A stretch of DNA of 64,000 bases from Cylicocyclus nassatus (Eukaryota > Nematoda > Chromadorea > Rhabditida > Strongylidae): NCBI GenBank assembly GCA_958299035.1, contig CATQJL010000316.1:91038443-91102442 (forward strand). The letters run 5' to 3'. Shown piece by piece: positions 11,910 through 23,472 of the stretch. The stretch's first letter is position 1. Each line of letters starts with the position of its first letter. A model generated the notes under the pieces. The model had not been told where the DNA came from, searched no databases, and saw only the letters and a program-made list of their open reading frames with translations. The translations under genes and the position numbers were made by a program.

Positions 11910-12124
11910 CAGTGCTTGGCACGAGGTGGCTTTTGGAAAATGCAAAAAAACGAAGTCCCCCTTGAATTTCGCTAATTTCTACGAAGTCCCTTTGATCCTT
12001 CACCCTAAACGTAAAAAAAGTCGACCAAAAAACTTCACAATTTTTGTTCTTTTCGCTCAAAAACGATACCCCCTTTGCTTTCTCACATCGATATCCAGCT
12101 TACAGCCACCTTTGCCAAGCCCTG
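11910..12124. mobile_element. hAT MITE family A, copy 2
   Basis: Ends CAGTGCTTGGCACGAGGTGG and CCACCTTTGCCAAGCCCTG. Flanks gtgatgt / gtgatgc suggest an imperfect target duplication. The interior GACTTCGT-type blocks match the other copies. Confidence 0.75.
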
Positions 12125-12275
12125 GTGATGCTCTGTGCAGCTAAGAAATTTAGATATTGCGTTGATAGTTTTAAAGTTCAGTACCAACTTATCACACAAA
12201 ACTGATGATGGTTCTTTCTAAAAATTCGCTAATTCTGTTAGGCACCGATAATAGCCGTTTTTAGGAACACCTTAG

Positions 12276-12425
12276 AGAATTCCAACGGCTCTCGCTGACG
12301 ATAGAATTGCTCTGCTTCCCAGCGTAATTGATGCTTTGAAGGATATGCATGAGGAACCACGTGTGCTGTTTCGCGAGCCGAGCAATTCCGCCCGAGCCAG
12401 GCCACATAAATTCCAGTATAATTGA
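12276..12425 (+). CDS. Possible terminal exon, strand uncertain
   Basis: After an acceptor-like AACACCTTAG, frame 1 is open for 49 codons to TGA. It reads a mixed, helical-looking peptide (ALLPSVIDALKDMHEE, then a basic end). Base composition is near 50% GC, well above the flanks, which suggests coding. The opposite strand also stays open with an acceptor (CCTCAG) and a donor (CTAAG|GTGTTC), so the strand is not settled. The product is unknown and no neighbouring exon was linked. Confidence 0.28.
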   Translation, partial: RIPTALADDRIALLPSVIDALKDMHEEPRVLFREPSNSARARPHKFQYN

Positions 12426-14774
12426 ATTAGCACAGCCTGAGGCTATGCGAATGCTTGCACGGGACCATAAACAATTAGATTTAATCTCATTTCTGTGCAT
12501 AGGGTTTTTTTTCTATGGATTTGTGCAATATGCTGCGGATATCTGTCTAGGAAAGAGAGGGCAACGAGCCAGGCGCGCTAATTGTGAGCATTGTTAAGTA
12601 CACATGGGCATTATAAATGTTAGATGAACTTGCTGACAAGTTGTCTTGGAGAATATGGGAAACCATGCATTGTATGTCGAAAATTGAAACAGGAAACTAC
12701 AGAAAAAATTGAAAACTGTTTAAGCGAAAACCGGCAGAGACACGTGCCCAAACAGTGTCGTTCTCAAATAACTGTTTCTTCTGACAAGCTGGTCCTGGAA
12801 AGATATAACTTGAACAAGCCTTCTGCTGCTATAGGAAATTTTCAAAAGAAGAAGGGCAAGATGTCTGGCAAAAAGTCGGCAGAGTCACATGACTTTTGGA
12901 ATCTTTTTCAAATATTTGCTTTGCTTTTCATTTTATCGCTTACTGGTTTCCGAGAATCTCAACTACTAGAAGAAGCAGATTATAATATATATAATATATA
13001 TTAGGTTAGCTAATAAATACTTTCGGTCGCTTTTGCGGCTCCCACAAAACCTGCAGATTATTTTTTTGCTCAGAATTCGGTATCTCTGGAAAGAGCACTT
13101 CAATGAGGGTTGGAATGTAAAATCTGTTTGAGTAGGATCAATTTCCAATGAAATGAATCCGCAAAGGAATGGGAAACTTTAACTTTCTCATTGTGCACGA
13201 ATATGCGAAAATTTGGCTTTTTTAATCAAAGAAATACAAAGTGACACATCACAATTTTTATTGTTATTTGCTAAGTAGGGGAAACTTGTCCGTCTCCAAT
13301 TACCAAATTGCTGTTCTCTACATCCATTACAGCAAGAAAACGAAGCCTAGAAGTGGTGGACGAGACTTTGGAATTTGAGCCATATTGGGCTAAATTGTCC
13401 CTTACTGATAATCGAAAATCCTGGGTAGTTGACATGTGATAGAATAAGTTTCAAGCTACATTTCCACAAAAAATTATGGATAAACTCAACTAGGAAAGTT
13501 TTTATGAAGATTTTTATGCCAAAACGAAATTTTTAGCCAGCCTAAAATATCTTTTTCCCTTCAAGTAGGAATTGAAATATAAAATTGCCATTATTTTGAT
13601 GCAATGATATTCATAAAGATTTCTGTCCTTTTTCCTTGTTTTTCCCTAATTATTCTGCGGTTTTTAGCCGACTCCTACTCTAGGAAGAAAAATTACCATA
13701 AATAGACGTTGCTGAATAGACCATAGCTTTATGCACTTGGTATTTTCATCACAGTTTCTAGACTTGATTACCCCCAGCCTAAATTGCATTTGTCAGAGAC
13801 GCACTTCCTCGGAGAACAGGGTAGTGCAATGAACTAGAATAACTCGATGACCGTCCTTAGTTTTAGAGGAGCTTGAGCCATTGTTACAGCTTTCAAGACG
13901 GCTGATGTCTGATGCATTCAGAAGATAGCAGAGTTACAATCCTAAGCTTTTAGACGAATGACCCCCTACTTGAAAAGACGGAAAACCGCATGCATGTAAA
14001 TGTTTGCACTATAGACAATAAGGTTGCCTAAGAAACCGACATTTGAATGACAATTATTCTAGAAAACTGATGCAGCTCATATATCAGAGCAAAAAGTAAT
14101 GTTGTTGGGGGAGGGGGAGATTAAAAAATATTTTTATTGATTTAGGATAAGCGCTGATTCTAGTGAGTGCATAAGTCAGCTATTCTGGCAGCGGATATTT
14201 GTCGAAAGGGAGAGAGATTTAGTAGGATGACTAAGTAAAAAAACTAATGACGCAGATTAAGTTCGTGTCTTATCCTATGGGTTTTATTTTATATTATTTG
14301 TTTGTTTATTGCAAAAAGTGCACCAATGGCAAGTAAAAAAGTCTAGACAGTGGAATTTTGAAAGATTGAACGAAAAAAATACCATACTATCATAGAAAAT
14401 ATGGGCTTAGTAAAGGTAGCCAATTTTAAGTGCTGTAATTCCAATGTCATTTTATGTTGGCGTGGTGATATTAAGCTTTTTGAACCATGTGATTGTTATT
14501 TGAGAATATTTTTTCTAGTAATGGTTTTATTTTTTTTTGCACTGAATTCAATTTTCTTTCTGATTTCGTAATGAACATTGCTTAGAGTTTCTGAATAGTC
14601 ATAGTCGCATTTTTTGTGCGACAAATAAAATAAATAAAATAAGGTTGCGATGAATGAAATAAATGAAGTAAATAACACCTATACAGGAAAGCCCAAAAAA
14701 TTGAATCCCTTACTAGACAAACCAACTCTATCACATGCTTTCATATGTTAGCCTTGTGTAGGGTGTCTCTTAAC
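12426..14774. other. No gene recognised
   Basis: Holds a 126-aa plus-strand frame (12624-13004) without domain, signal or splice evidence, and a TA-rich palindromic run at 12980-13003. Minus-strand segments near 13845-13930 stay open and could be exons of the gene starting at 15667, but phases and donors are weak. Confidence 0.4.
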
Positions 14775-15667
14775 TTCAAGGACATCCTTCATTATCAGAT
14801 GAGTCTCTCTGTCCACGCTGAATTGCCGCCGTAGAAGAAGTGGAAATCCATCAGGGAAATTGGATTCCGGTGACAGTAGGAATATGCGCTCGCTAATCAA
14901 GCTTCAGAGCAAAAAACGGCTCAGCGAGTGGATTTTGCGAGTGAATGTCTAGGTCTAATCCCATGCTTTGAAAGGATTCAGTAAGAAAGGGTGAGAGCGG
15001 AAGATCTATGATCTGTGTAAGAAGAGAAGAGAGGGTGTAAGGACATTAGTTTTCAATACAAATCATGCAGAACGAAGAAAAATGTTGACTTTATTCTATG
15101 TGCTTATAGCAATAATAACTTTTTTCGTTCTAATAAATATGTAGTAAATTGTTGTTGGCTTTCGACTCAAATTAACAACACAAAAGATTATTATAACAAG
15201 TGAAAAACGAAAGATCCGGGACGTAGCAGCAACGGTACAGCCCGGTTGAAAAAATCAAATTGAGCTTTATCGATTGAGGACTTTCGTAAGTGCATATGTT
15301 CTTAAACAGTTGAACGCAAATGTGTTCTCTTTGATGTAAGAATCGGTTCGTGCACAATATACTCAAAATGTAGGGTCATATGGCTGAGTGCTAGGCCGAA
15401 ATTCCTTAAATTTGAAAAAAAAATCTTTTTTTTCTTTCCTGGGATGCAGAAATGTAGAAATTTTGCTCCAGCAACTAACGTAGAAAATGTGTAAGGAGAA
15501 GCTTAGGACAAAGCATGTTTTTTTTCCTTTTTTGCTTTTGAGTCTGACAAAGCCTATTGTCCACTAGAAAAACTCACTTGCGGTGAGGCGCAAATCAGTA
15601 TGACGACCATCCATCCGAAAAGAATACCAAGCCCCAGAATGAAGATATTCCGAGCTTCAGGATTCAT
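14775..15667 (-). CDS. 5' part of a membrane-anchored protein gene, with an apparent frameshift
   Basis: Exon 1 is 15667-15578 (ATG, 30 codons, donor GTGAGT). It encodes a short polar N-terminus and one hydrophobic segment (IFILGLGILFGWMVVILI), which fits a signal anchor of a type II membrane protein. Exon 2 begins at 15012 after the strong acceptor CTTCTTACACAG and stays in phase for about 40 codons (IIDLPLSPFLTESFQ...), then meets TAG near 14893. From there to 14775 a +1-shifted frame reads a very protein-like stretch (LLSPESNFPDGFPLLLRRQF) up to a GTTAAG donor. One extra base near 14895-14905 would explain this, so it is a pseudogene, a sequencing error or a missed micro-intron. The ATG lies at the edge of a GC-rich zone that could be its promoter. 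The product was not recognised. Confidence 0.45.
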
Positions 15668-15679
15668 AAATCAGCGTCG

Positions 15680-16075
15680 AACAGAGCCGAACGTGTGTGT
15701 GAGTGTGTACGTCTTCTTGTGAGTTGGTGTCAGCGCAGAAACATTCGTGACAAAGGTGAGACGACGGCAAGTCGCACTCGCAACGATGTTCGACTGCCGC
15801 AGGGCGTGGCGGCCGCAATCGTATCTCGCGAGCCAGGGCCCCGCGGCTCGTCGTCTCAACCCCGGCCCCCGTGGACTACACACGCACCCTCGGGAAAAGC
15901 GACCACCACACGACTCGCCCACGCCCTAATGGACCGACCGACCGACCAGCATGTGCTCCGCCGCAAAAAGCACGCCTGAGTCGAGTTCGGCGAGAACTCG
16001 CGGATTAGGGAGCGACTGGAGAGCAGGCGATGAAATGGCCAGGACTTTGCAGAACAAAGAACGCTTGGATACAAA
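15680..16075. promoter_or_regulatory. GC- and CpG-rich region upstream of the 15667 gene
   Basis: Composition jumps to high GC with many CG dinucleotides (about 15765-15975), unlike the AT-rich surroundings, and it sits just upstream of the minus-strand ATG at 15667. Several overlapping frames are open on both strands because of composition. A promoter role is an inference. Confidence 0.35.
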
Positions 16076-16193
16076 CTTCTCTAACCCGACAACAATCTAT
16101 TGCATATATTCTGCAGGATTAGAACAATTTTCTGAAAGTTTGAAAACTAGCTCATACTCATCAAGTAAATTATACCTTTGAGACAGTGGCGGA

Positions 16194-16485
16194 GGGAGTG
16201 GAGGAGGATAGGCCGAAAATGTTTGCAATTTTTTTTGCAAGTTGCTCAAATAAGTTATAGTTTTCGCAAATAATTTAATTTAACTTGCAAGCAACCGGAA
16301 CAATCTCTTTGAAAATTCTCTAAAAAACTCGCATTGAAGAAGTTCTTCCTCTACGATTTTGGAAGCACGACCGGCAAATTTAGAAAACACCTAATTTTCA
16401 AGAACATGGTTAATTACACTTCAGTTGACTCGGAAATTTCATAACGCCCCCCCCCATCCCCTAGAAAATATTTCTGACCGCCACT
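16194..16485. mobile_element. Possible MITE with AGTGGCGG ends
   Basis: The left end CAGTGGCGGAGGGAG and right end CTGACCGCCACT are inverted over about 9 bases, with a C run near the right end. No clear target duplication is seen. Confidence 0.35.
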
Positions 16486-16542
16486 ATTATGAGACTATTA
16501 CCCCTGTGAGCCAAGTTTTAGCGAATCTTGAGTGCTCCCAAT

Positions 16543-16757
16543 CAGGGCCCGACACAGATCGTCTGGAAGCAGGTTCTTCGTTTCCGGGGCAAAAAAGCAA
16601 AGAGTTATCGCTTTTATGGTTCTGAAAAAACAAAAAAACTAGGTTTCTTCTAGTCGACGTTTCCGTATTGGGTCAAAGGGGAATTCTCGAAATTTTGCCA
16701 AAGTTAGAGGGGACTTCCTTTTCAAAAAGCCTAGAAACGGACTCGTGCCGGGCCCTG
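16543..16757. mobile_element. hAT MITE family A, copy 3
   Basis: Ends CAGGGCCCGACAC and CGTGCCGGGCCCTG; flanks CTCCCAAT / CTCCCAGT (16535-16542, 16758-16765) match at 7 of 8. Confidence 0.8.
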
Positions 16758-16765
16758 CTCCCAGT

Positions 16766-18743
16766 ATTAGGCCACTCAAGTGCAATGGTCATGGTTAAAT
16801 GGTCAAAAGCATTGCACTTTGTCTCGTGTTACCACTTGAATAAGCTCAGATAATTAAGTAAAAAAGCATTTCAGTATAGTGATGTGAAATTTCCAAGCAG
16901 GGTAAACAAAAGCCTTGCTTGGTGCGATTGCGGTTGTAATTCCCGCGCAAAAAAAAACAGATTTGGGCTCCTGAGATGTAAATACAAAGACAAGAGAAAA
17001 AAGATAAAGACAAACTAGGAAATGTGCGCTGTATGGGTAAAGATAAAGACAAAACTAAGAAATGTGTGCTAATGATGACCTTTCAATTTGCTAGGTCACA
17101 AGTTCTGCAGCTGTGCAAAAGTGTAACGGTGCTGAACATTCATTATCTCGATAATCACCTCATTAGACGCTCAATTTCCCGCTGAACTGTTTTTCATTGG
17201 CTTCAGAGCGAAGCAATAACCTTCAAGCCTATCTGCACACAGCACGAGGAAAAGGGTGAGCATTTGTTGCCGTCAATCATCCACGCAACGATCAGCTTCT
17301 CGTCGAAGATCAGCGATTGAAGCCGTGGATGTTGTAATAGACGGCTTGGAGCTGAAAAAGCGAGTGTTTTTCTCAATTTTCGAGAAGGTTAATGCGCTAA
17401 AAAATGCCTAGGGAACAAGGAAGGAAAGTTGCAAACGTGAGCAAGTGTGTCATCAGGGTATAGCTCTTCAGTGAATCAAGATTCAATATGTCTGAGCCGT
17501 CCATAGAGTTTTGGTATTGCACACATAAACATCCCCTAACATCCCATCCCCATGCACGAAAGTAATTCGGATTCTGCAAGCAAAAGTTTCTATAGCAAAT
17601 TTTAGTTGTGACCCTCATGAAACAAGCCCAAAATGCTGCCAATGTTTTATACTGTTAAATTATATAATTACCTATACTTGGGGAAGATTTAGTCATTTTG
17701 CTCGTTTACTCTTCTATATGTAAGCAATAAGAAAATCGAATTTTCGAATTTCTTATTCCCTTCGTGTCAGCGCAAAGAGGTCGCAAAGTTATATTCATTA
17801 TTGAAATGTGCACGCAACTTATTATCCCTATGAGGTTTTCTAGGCTAACTATGACTTTCGGTATTGCTCTTGCAGTTTTTTTTGAGAATTCATTTGCTGT
17901 TTGCTAAGCTTTTGATTGTTGGAGCGGCACAAAAATAATGATACTTAGCATATGGCTCGATATATCCTAATGTGCTTTGTGCTCACCTGCAGTAAGATTT
18001 GATTAGACTTTCTGTCTCTATGAAGTCCTGACACATTGCTCAAGTGCGGTATTTAAGAGAGTTTCGAGCGGAATAGATGAGCAGTTTTTGAAAAAAAAAA
18101 GACCGTGAGTTAGGATCAGACCCAGAGAGGTTGCACGATTTTTCAGGAAAAGAATCAATTTCAAAGAACACACAACTATGAAAATATTGGCAATAGTCTT
18201 TTCTTTGTATGCTTTTTTAACTTCAGATGCAAACTGTGAAAAAAGTAAAATTGTCTGGAATGAACAAATGTGGGAGCGAGCGTCGAAGATTAATTGTATA
18301 GTATATATGAACTTCGATTGACTAAAGCAAAACCTTTAGCGTTATGAACACGTTAACTACCGCTTGACTATCATCAAAATGGAAACTTTCTTGGGTCAAA
18401 CCCACTTTGGGAGCTTTCCTTCGTGGTGGATATAGATATAACCTCCACTGTTTTTGTCAGCTTCTCAGCGCTATTGTAGGTATGCTATAAACGGGATTAA
18501 ACGTGATTTTAATGATAAAATGATGAGTGATCCGTAAAAGTCGTCAGTCTCAATTGTTAAGGTGTTAATTGCCACGTCGCGCGAGAATTCCTTGAAAGAC
18601 CGCGCGACGGCGTCAGTCCATTTTTCAGTCACCGCTTTCTTGATTTGGCCTCATCCTAGGTGTCTGCTGTTGCTTTATTATCACACATCTGTCGTCTCCC
18701 AATTGTTTTCCGTAGCTTGAGGGTCACTATGTTTTTGTTACAA
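16766..18743. other. No gene recognised
   Basis: AT-rich with short frames only (for example 17397-17642 minus). No paired splice sites or motifs were found. Confidence 0.5.
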
Positions 18744-19688
18744 TTATTCTTGAAAACGAAAATCCACAATGCTTGTACGTAGAAGCTGTGCATCTTACAT
18801 ATAAAGCTGAATGAGTGTCTGTATGTACTTATGTGCGAGATAGAAATTTTCATTTCTGAACCGATTTGGACCAAACGTGGCACACATACACTTTGGGGCG
18901 GGGAGTGTGTCACAGGCTACTTTTCGTCATCGATCGATATCGATTTTGTCGATTTTTATCGATTTTTTTGCAGAGTTCACCTACAGGGCTTGGAGTTGGC
19001 AAAGGGGGGGGGGGGTGAGTGGGCGTGGTGATACCGAATACAATATTAGTTTCCAGAATTATCGATTACTTTTATTGATTTTATCGATTTTTCAAAATTT
19101 GAGCTGAAGAGCTGGGAGTTGGCACAAGGGTAATCAAGCATGCTAATATCGAAAACAACACAGGGAACGGGAAACGAAGTGTAAAAGTGGGCACAGGGAA
19201 AGGCTGTGCGAGGATAGGATTTGACAGGGCCGAGCGGAGCCGGGTAAGCAAGCTAGTATCTCAATAAAAAGATATATTAGAAAAAAATAGTAGCAAAAAA
19301 TAATTTTTCTTTTCAAGCTTGAACTTTCATTGTTCATCTCATCCTTAATGAATAAAAGGACTTTCTGTGAAATCATACCTGAAGCGCTTCAAGTGCATCC
19401 AGTGTCTGTTCCGACATAAAGCGATGCTTTGGCGTTTTATTCTTTTTACTCCTCGGAGTGGAAGAAGCAGTTGAGCCATAAATAACAAGCTAAGATAAAC
19501 ACCACAGAGTAGCACATCCACGATGACAACGAGCATTTTGAAGTACGGCCGGACATAACAACAGCTTGAAACTAACGGAAAATTGTAACAAATAACGAAA
19601 AAGGCTGACCAGGAGTGATCATTGCCCTAAAATTTGTTGAAGAGTCTTTTTAAAGCTTACATTTTTTTGCTTTAGAATCGTATGGTTT
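18744..19688 (-). CDS. Small multi-pass membrane protein gene (C-terminal exons)
   Basis: Four exons are consistent in phase: 19688-19661 (28 nt), 19626-19450 (59 codons), 19405-19379 (9 codons) and 18785-18744 (13 codons plus TAA). Donors are GTAAGC, GTAAAA and GTATGA; acceptors are TTTCCAG, AAATTTTAG, CGGAACAG and TGCACAG. The large exon has two hydrophobic stretches (WSAFFVICYNFPLV and YFKMLVVIVDVLLCGVYLSL) and a loop with paired cysteines. The last two exons give TLDALEALQ and LLRTSIVDFRFQE. The first exon was not found. The intron before the last exon contains a 464-bp Helitron that ends only 7 bases from the acceptor, replacing the usual pyrimidine tract. Family unknown. A chance set of open frames is possible, but the phase agreement argues against it. 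Confidence 0.45.
18793..19256 (+). mobile_element. Non-autonomous Helitron, copy 2
   Basis: A|TCTTACATATAAAGCTGAAT at the start and AGCTAG|T at the end, with the CGAGCGGAGCCGGG hairpin. The internal module with the ATCGATTTT block and GCTGGGAGTTGGC is present twice. Confidence 0.8.
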
Positions 19689-19830
19689 CTGGAAAAGTGT
19701 GAGAAAATTTAATTCTGTGCATTGGACTTGGAGTCGGCAGATATGTAGGGCTTGTCAGTTTTAGCAAAACCTTCCAATCCTGCTTACTAGTGAGCGGGTT
19801 AGTCAATGCGCGGATAATACGGCATATATT

Positions 19831-20090
19831 CAGGACTTATCAATTGCAGAGTCAGGTGCATAATCATCTCCACCCGAGGCCGCCTCGCCTGAATTCTGCA
19901 CCTCTTTCGCGAACAAGTCGTTTAATTCTTTTCCACACGTGCGAAAGACGGAGCTTCAATCGCTAATTAAGCGTGCGAAGATGATTAGGGAGCATACTCC
20001 CCAAAGAGGCACAGAGTCCAGGCGAGGCGGCCACGCGCGAGCGGAGATGCTCATGCATCGACTCTGCAATTGAAGCCCTGTACATTAGAT
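19831..20090. mobile_element. Palindromic element with CAGGRCTT ends
   Basis: Inverted arms of about 65-75 bp: CAGGACTTATCAATTGCAGA at the left and CTCTGCAATTGAAGCCCTG at the right, including AGGCGAGGCGG blocks. The arms are GC-rich. A target duplication is not convincing. Confidence 0.55.
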
Positions 20091-20650
20091 CTTATGAGCA
20101 AAACTTTGAATGTGCAACCAGGATAGAGTTACTCGTGACATTTTTCTTAGGGATTGGTCATACCTCGTCACCGCGCGACTTCTAATTGCTACGATTGGTT
20201 ATAATCTTCTGTAAGCAATATTTGACATGTACGCATAAGATCACAGAAGCTATGCACCTACTCATTTGAATTCTACTCGCGGTAGATTTGCGGACATATG
20301 GCAAATTGCCAGATCGCGAATCGTTGCGAATTCGGAGAAATTGCGCAAGCTATATTCGAGGCTCTAGGGCTTGATTTGATTGTCAGTCATTCTGTCAATG
20401 AATACCCTTAATTAACATATCCACGTAAGGTAGCCTTATCAGAACGCCAGACAAAGGTTGTTCAGACACTGTTTTCACATTGATCATGCATTGAATTTTT
20501 TGCCCACGAGACCCTTCATAACTCTTTAACTCGGGAAAAAATTGGGAGGAGGCTCTTTGAAGCGACAAAAGGATTGGTGATTCGATAGTATGCACCACAG
20601 ACCATTTACTTCCCATAATTTACTATTGTATCTTCGACGGTTTGCTGTGA
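20091..20650. other. No gene recognised
   Basis: A 73-aa minus frame (20395-20616) lacks splice context; nothing else is seen. Confidence 0.5.
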
Positions 20651-20658
20651 ACAGCATG

Positions 20659-23464
20659 CGGGTGCGGGAAGTTTCTCACCCGAGCCATATTCTCGCACCT
20701 AGGTGATGTGCCTGCCAGGTACATCCGAGCTCACTACAGTTACAAGTTCCTCAAGAGACCATGACATCGCAAGCCCCGCCCTTCATTTAGTGTTCGCTCC
20801 AGATGATGAAACCGGAATTTCAAAGAAGCTTTCTAATCGAAGTTCAGGGCCGGTAGTAATCCCCCCGACCTGACGGCAGGTCGCTGGCACCTTTTCCGTG
20901 AGGTGGCCAGAAAGTGAAACCCCAAATTTAGGCGTTCCCAGGCCTATTTCCAAAACATTTTCTCGATAAAGATGCCGCCTAGACTCTGTAGAAAACTCCA
21001 TAGAAATCTGCGGTTCTAGAAATCCTCCTGTGGGAAAATATCTGGAAGCACAGAAGGAGCTGCCGGCAACTTCGCGATGTAACTTGCCGGCAACATGCCG
21101 GCAGCTCGTCGAAATCCGCGAGATGGCAGCTGCCGGCAGGTCAGAGAACACGGGAAATAGCGTGATCTTTTGAGAGAGGGAGCTGCCGGCATCTCGACGT
21201 GCCCCTACCACGTCGAGGTGGTGGCACCTTTGCCGACGGCGTCTGCGAGTTTGCGAATTGCGGCGATATCACACAATTTACGTCAGGCGAAAGAATCAAA
21301 AATTCTACTTTTCATTAAAAAACTATCATTTTTCTCATTATACGAGTTTTCCTTTTTTAAAACGACGATTTTCTTACAGAGAAAAAATCCAGTAATGCCT
21401 TAGAATCAAAAAAAACATCATCTTGTTTGGCAATCCCTTATAAATCTCGTTTGCACCGATTTCGCCCCTATCTCGCTCATATCAATCAGCTGTTCTTTCA
21501 GGTCAAAGTCTCTCACGCAATGTATCGATCCCTCCTACAGGCAGCCATTTACCAGCGCGTTCCTCCTATTGCTGGTGCAAGCGGCAATGGCTGACCGAAT
21601 GGTCGATGGGTTAACGTGGTGGCACTTCAAGTTAACGCACATAGGTTCGACCGCGCGGGAGGTAGCAGTTTTGCGGCCGTCTGCGTCATCAAAATTTAGT
21701 GTGCGAAATGATTGCGTGCTAAGGTTATTGTCGACTCCCCAACTTTGGCGAGGCGGGATCGTGATCTTCACCAAAGATCGATGGATCGGGTATGCCTCAG
21801 CACAGGGCAACCGCAACGCAAGGCACGCTAGCGCAGCTCCGCCTCGCCAAAGTTGTGGAGCCGCTCATACATAAGATTATTAAATCCTACAATCACTCCG
21901 CGAGCTGCCGGCGGAGTTGGCATCTTTCCGCGATGTGTGCCAACTTGCCGGCATCTTTGATGCCACCAGGTAGGGTAGATTACTACCGGCCCAGAAGTGA
22001 ATTTGCTCCAATCTAGACCAAATTTCGGATTAGGGGTTTTCGAGGTTGCTCTTTTCAGTAATGTGATTTGTTTATTGCAAAGTCGACGTTCAGCACCGGT
22101 GATGCTAAACCAAGATTGAAATTCGGATTTAGAGATTTTCAATTTTCTATTTCAATACAAGACCAAAACTCAGGTTTAAGGGTTCTCGAAAATTTATGAA
22201 TGGACAACTGAAAAACATCCGTGGCATGAATTTTTATAAAATCCAGTCCCGAATACCAAAATACGGTTAAATCAAAATAGATTAAAGCAAACTTTGAAAT
22301 GTACGTGTAAATTTATTCGTATCTGGAATAAATCAAATTCAACTATAAACAGAATTCCTGAAATTTTAAAATAGCCCGATTTCCCGAGAATTTGGACTTG
22401 TTTTAAAAAAGGAGACCGCGGAAACACCTAAGTCGCATTTCATTTAAAGCTATGCCTAAATATTTTTTAATAGTCCACTCATAAAATAGTTTTGCGTTGG
22501 AAGGCTATTGTGAAAACAGTGATTTTTTCAAAAATTTTGATTCTAATTTTTGAAAATGAATAATTAAACAACAAAATACTAAATTTTTACAATAAACCAT
22601 TTTTCGGTGATGTTTTCTTCTTCCAACCGCTTGTGAGCGATACATTTTTCGTGGCTTTTCCATGTAATTTACTGGGTCTTAAAATTGAAAATTTCCTAAA
22701 AACCAAAACAAATTTGAATTTGAATGTTTCCAAAATAATGAAGGTTTTTCTCTATTGTTTAACACTACTCCGAGCTTTCTACGTCTACTATGAAGCTTTC
22801 TGGCATTGAGCCAGCCTCGATGACCTCAGGTGACCTGTGCTATATCAGGTTTCAAGAAATACTTGGCTGGGTCATTACAAGCGCTGTACCTTGAAATATT
22901 CTTGAGAATGAAGTCAGGAGAAGAAAACACTATGGAATCACATACGTTTCCTGCATCTGGCACGATTCTCTGAAAGTAATTCGGTTTTTGTGAAAATAAC
23001 ATTTTTTTCCAAAAGATTGTCCAAAAAACAAAACCTATTGATATTGCACAAAACATATATAATTATCGAAAAAGCGATTTCGAGATCCCTTAAACCTGAG
23101 TTTTGGTCTTGTATTGAGAAAGAAAATTGAAAACCTTCAAATCCGAATTTCAATCTTGGTTTAGCATCACCGGCGCTGAACGTCGACTTTGCAATAAACA
23201 AATCATACTACTGAAAAAAGCAACCTCGAAAACCCCTAAATCTGAAATTTGGTCTTGATTGGAGCAAATTCACTTCCGAACCTCGATTTTGAAAGCTTCT
23301 TTGAAATTCCGGTTTCATCATCTGGAGCGAACACTAAATGAGGGGCGGGGCTTGCGATGTCTTGGTCTCTTGAGGAGCTCGTAGCTGTAGAGAGCTCGGA
23401 TGTGCCTGGCAGGCACATCACCTAGGTGCGAGAATATGGCACGGGTGAGAAACTTCCGCCCCCC
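20659..23464. mobile_element. Long-arm foldback element family E, copy 1 (contains a nested insertion)
   Basis: The ends are inverted copies of GGAAGTTTCTCACCCGAGCC, and the homology continues for several hundred bases through ACATCGCAAGCCCCGCCC and beyond. Flanks acagcatg / acagcata (20651-20658, 23465-23472) match at 7 of 8. A second copy lies at 59475-60908. Comparison with that copy shows that 20848-21991 was inserted later. Confidence 0.75.
20848..21991. mobile_element. Nested TIR element with 3-bp duplication CAG (PIF/Harbinger-like?)
   Basis: Ends GGCCGGTAGTAATC and GATTACTACCGGCC, flanked by CAG on both sides. The empty site is visible in the sister foldback (GAAGTTCAGAAGTGAA near 59650), which fixes the boundaries exactly. 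A 3-bp CWG-type duplication fits PIF/Harbinger, but no transposase is present. Seven or more TGCCGGC motifs lie near the ends (21060-21190 and 21905-21955). Open frames here (for example 20783-21211) cross the element boundary and are not genes. Confidence 0.7.
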
Positions 23465-23472
23465 ACAGCATA

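Noticed and set aside
15695..15979. Overlapping 60-94 aa frames on both strands
   Set aside because: Caused by high GC content; no splice sites or domains.
20783..21211. 142-aa minus-strand frame
   Set aside because: It crosses the boundary between the outer foldback and the later nested insertion, so it cannot be an ancestral gene.
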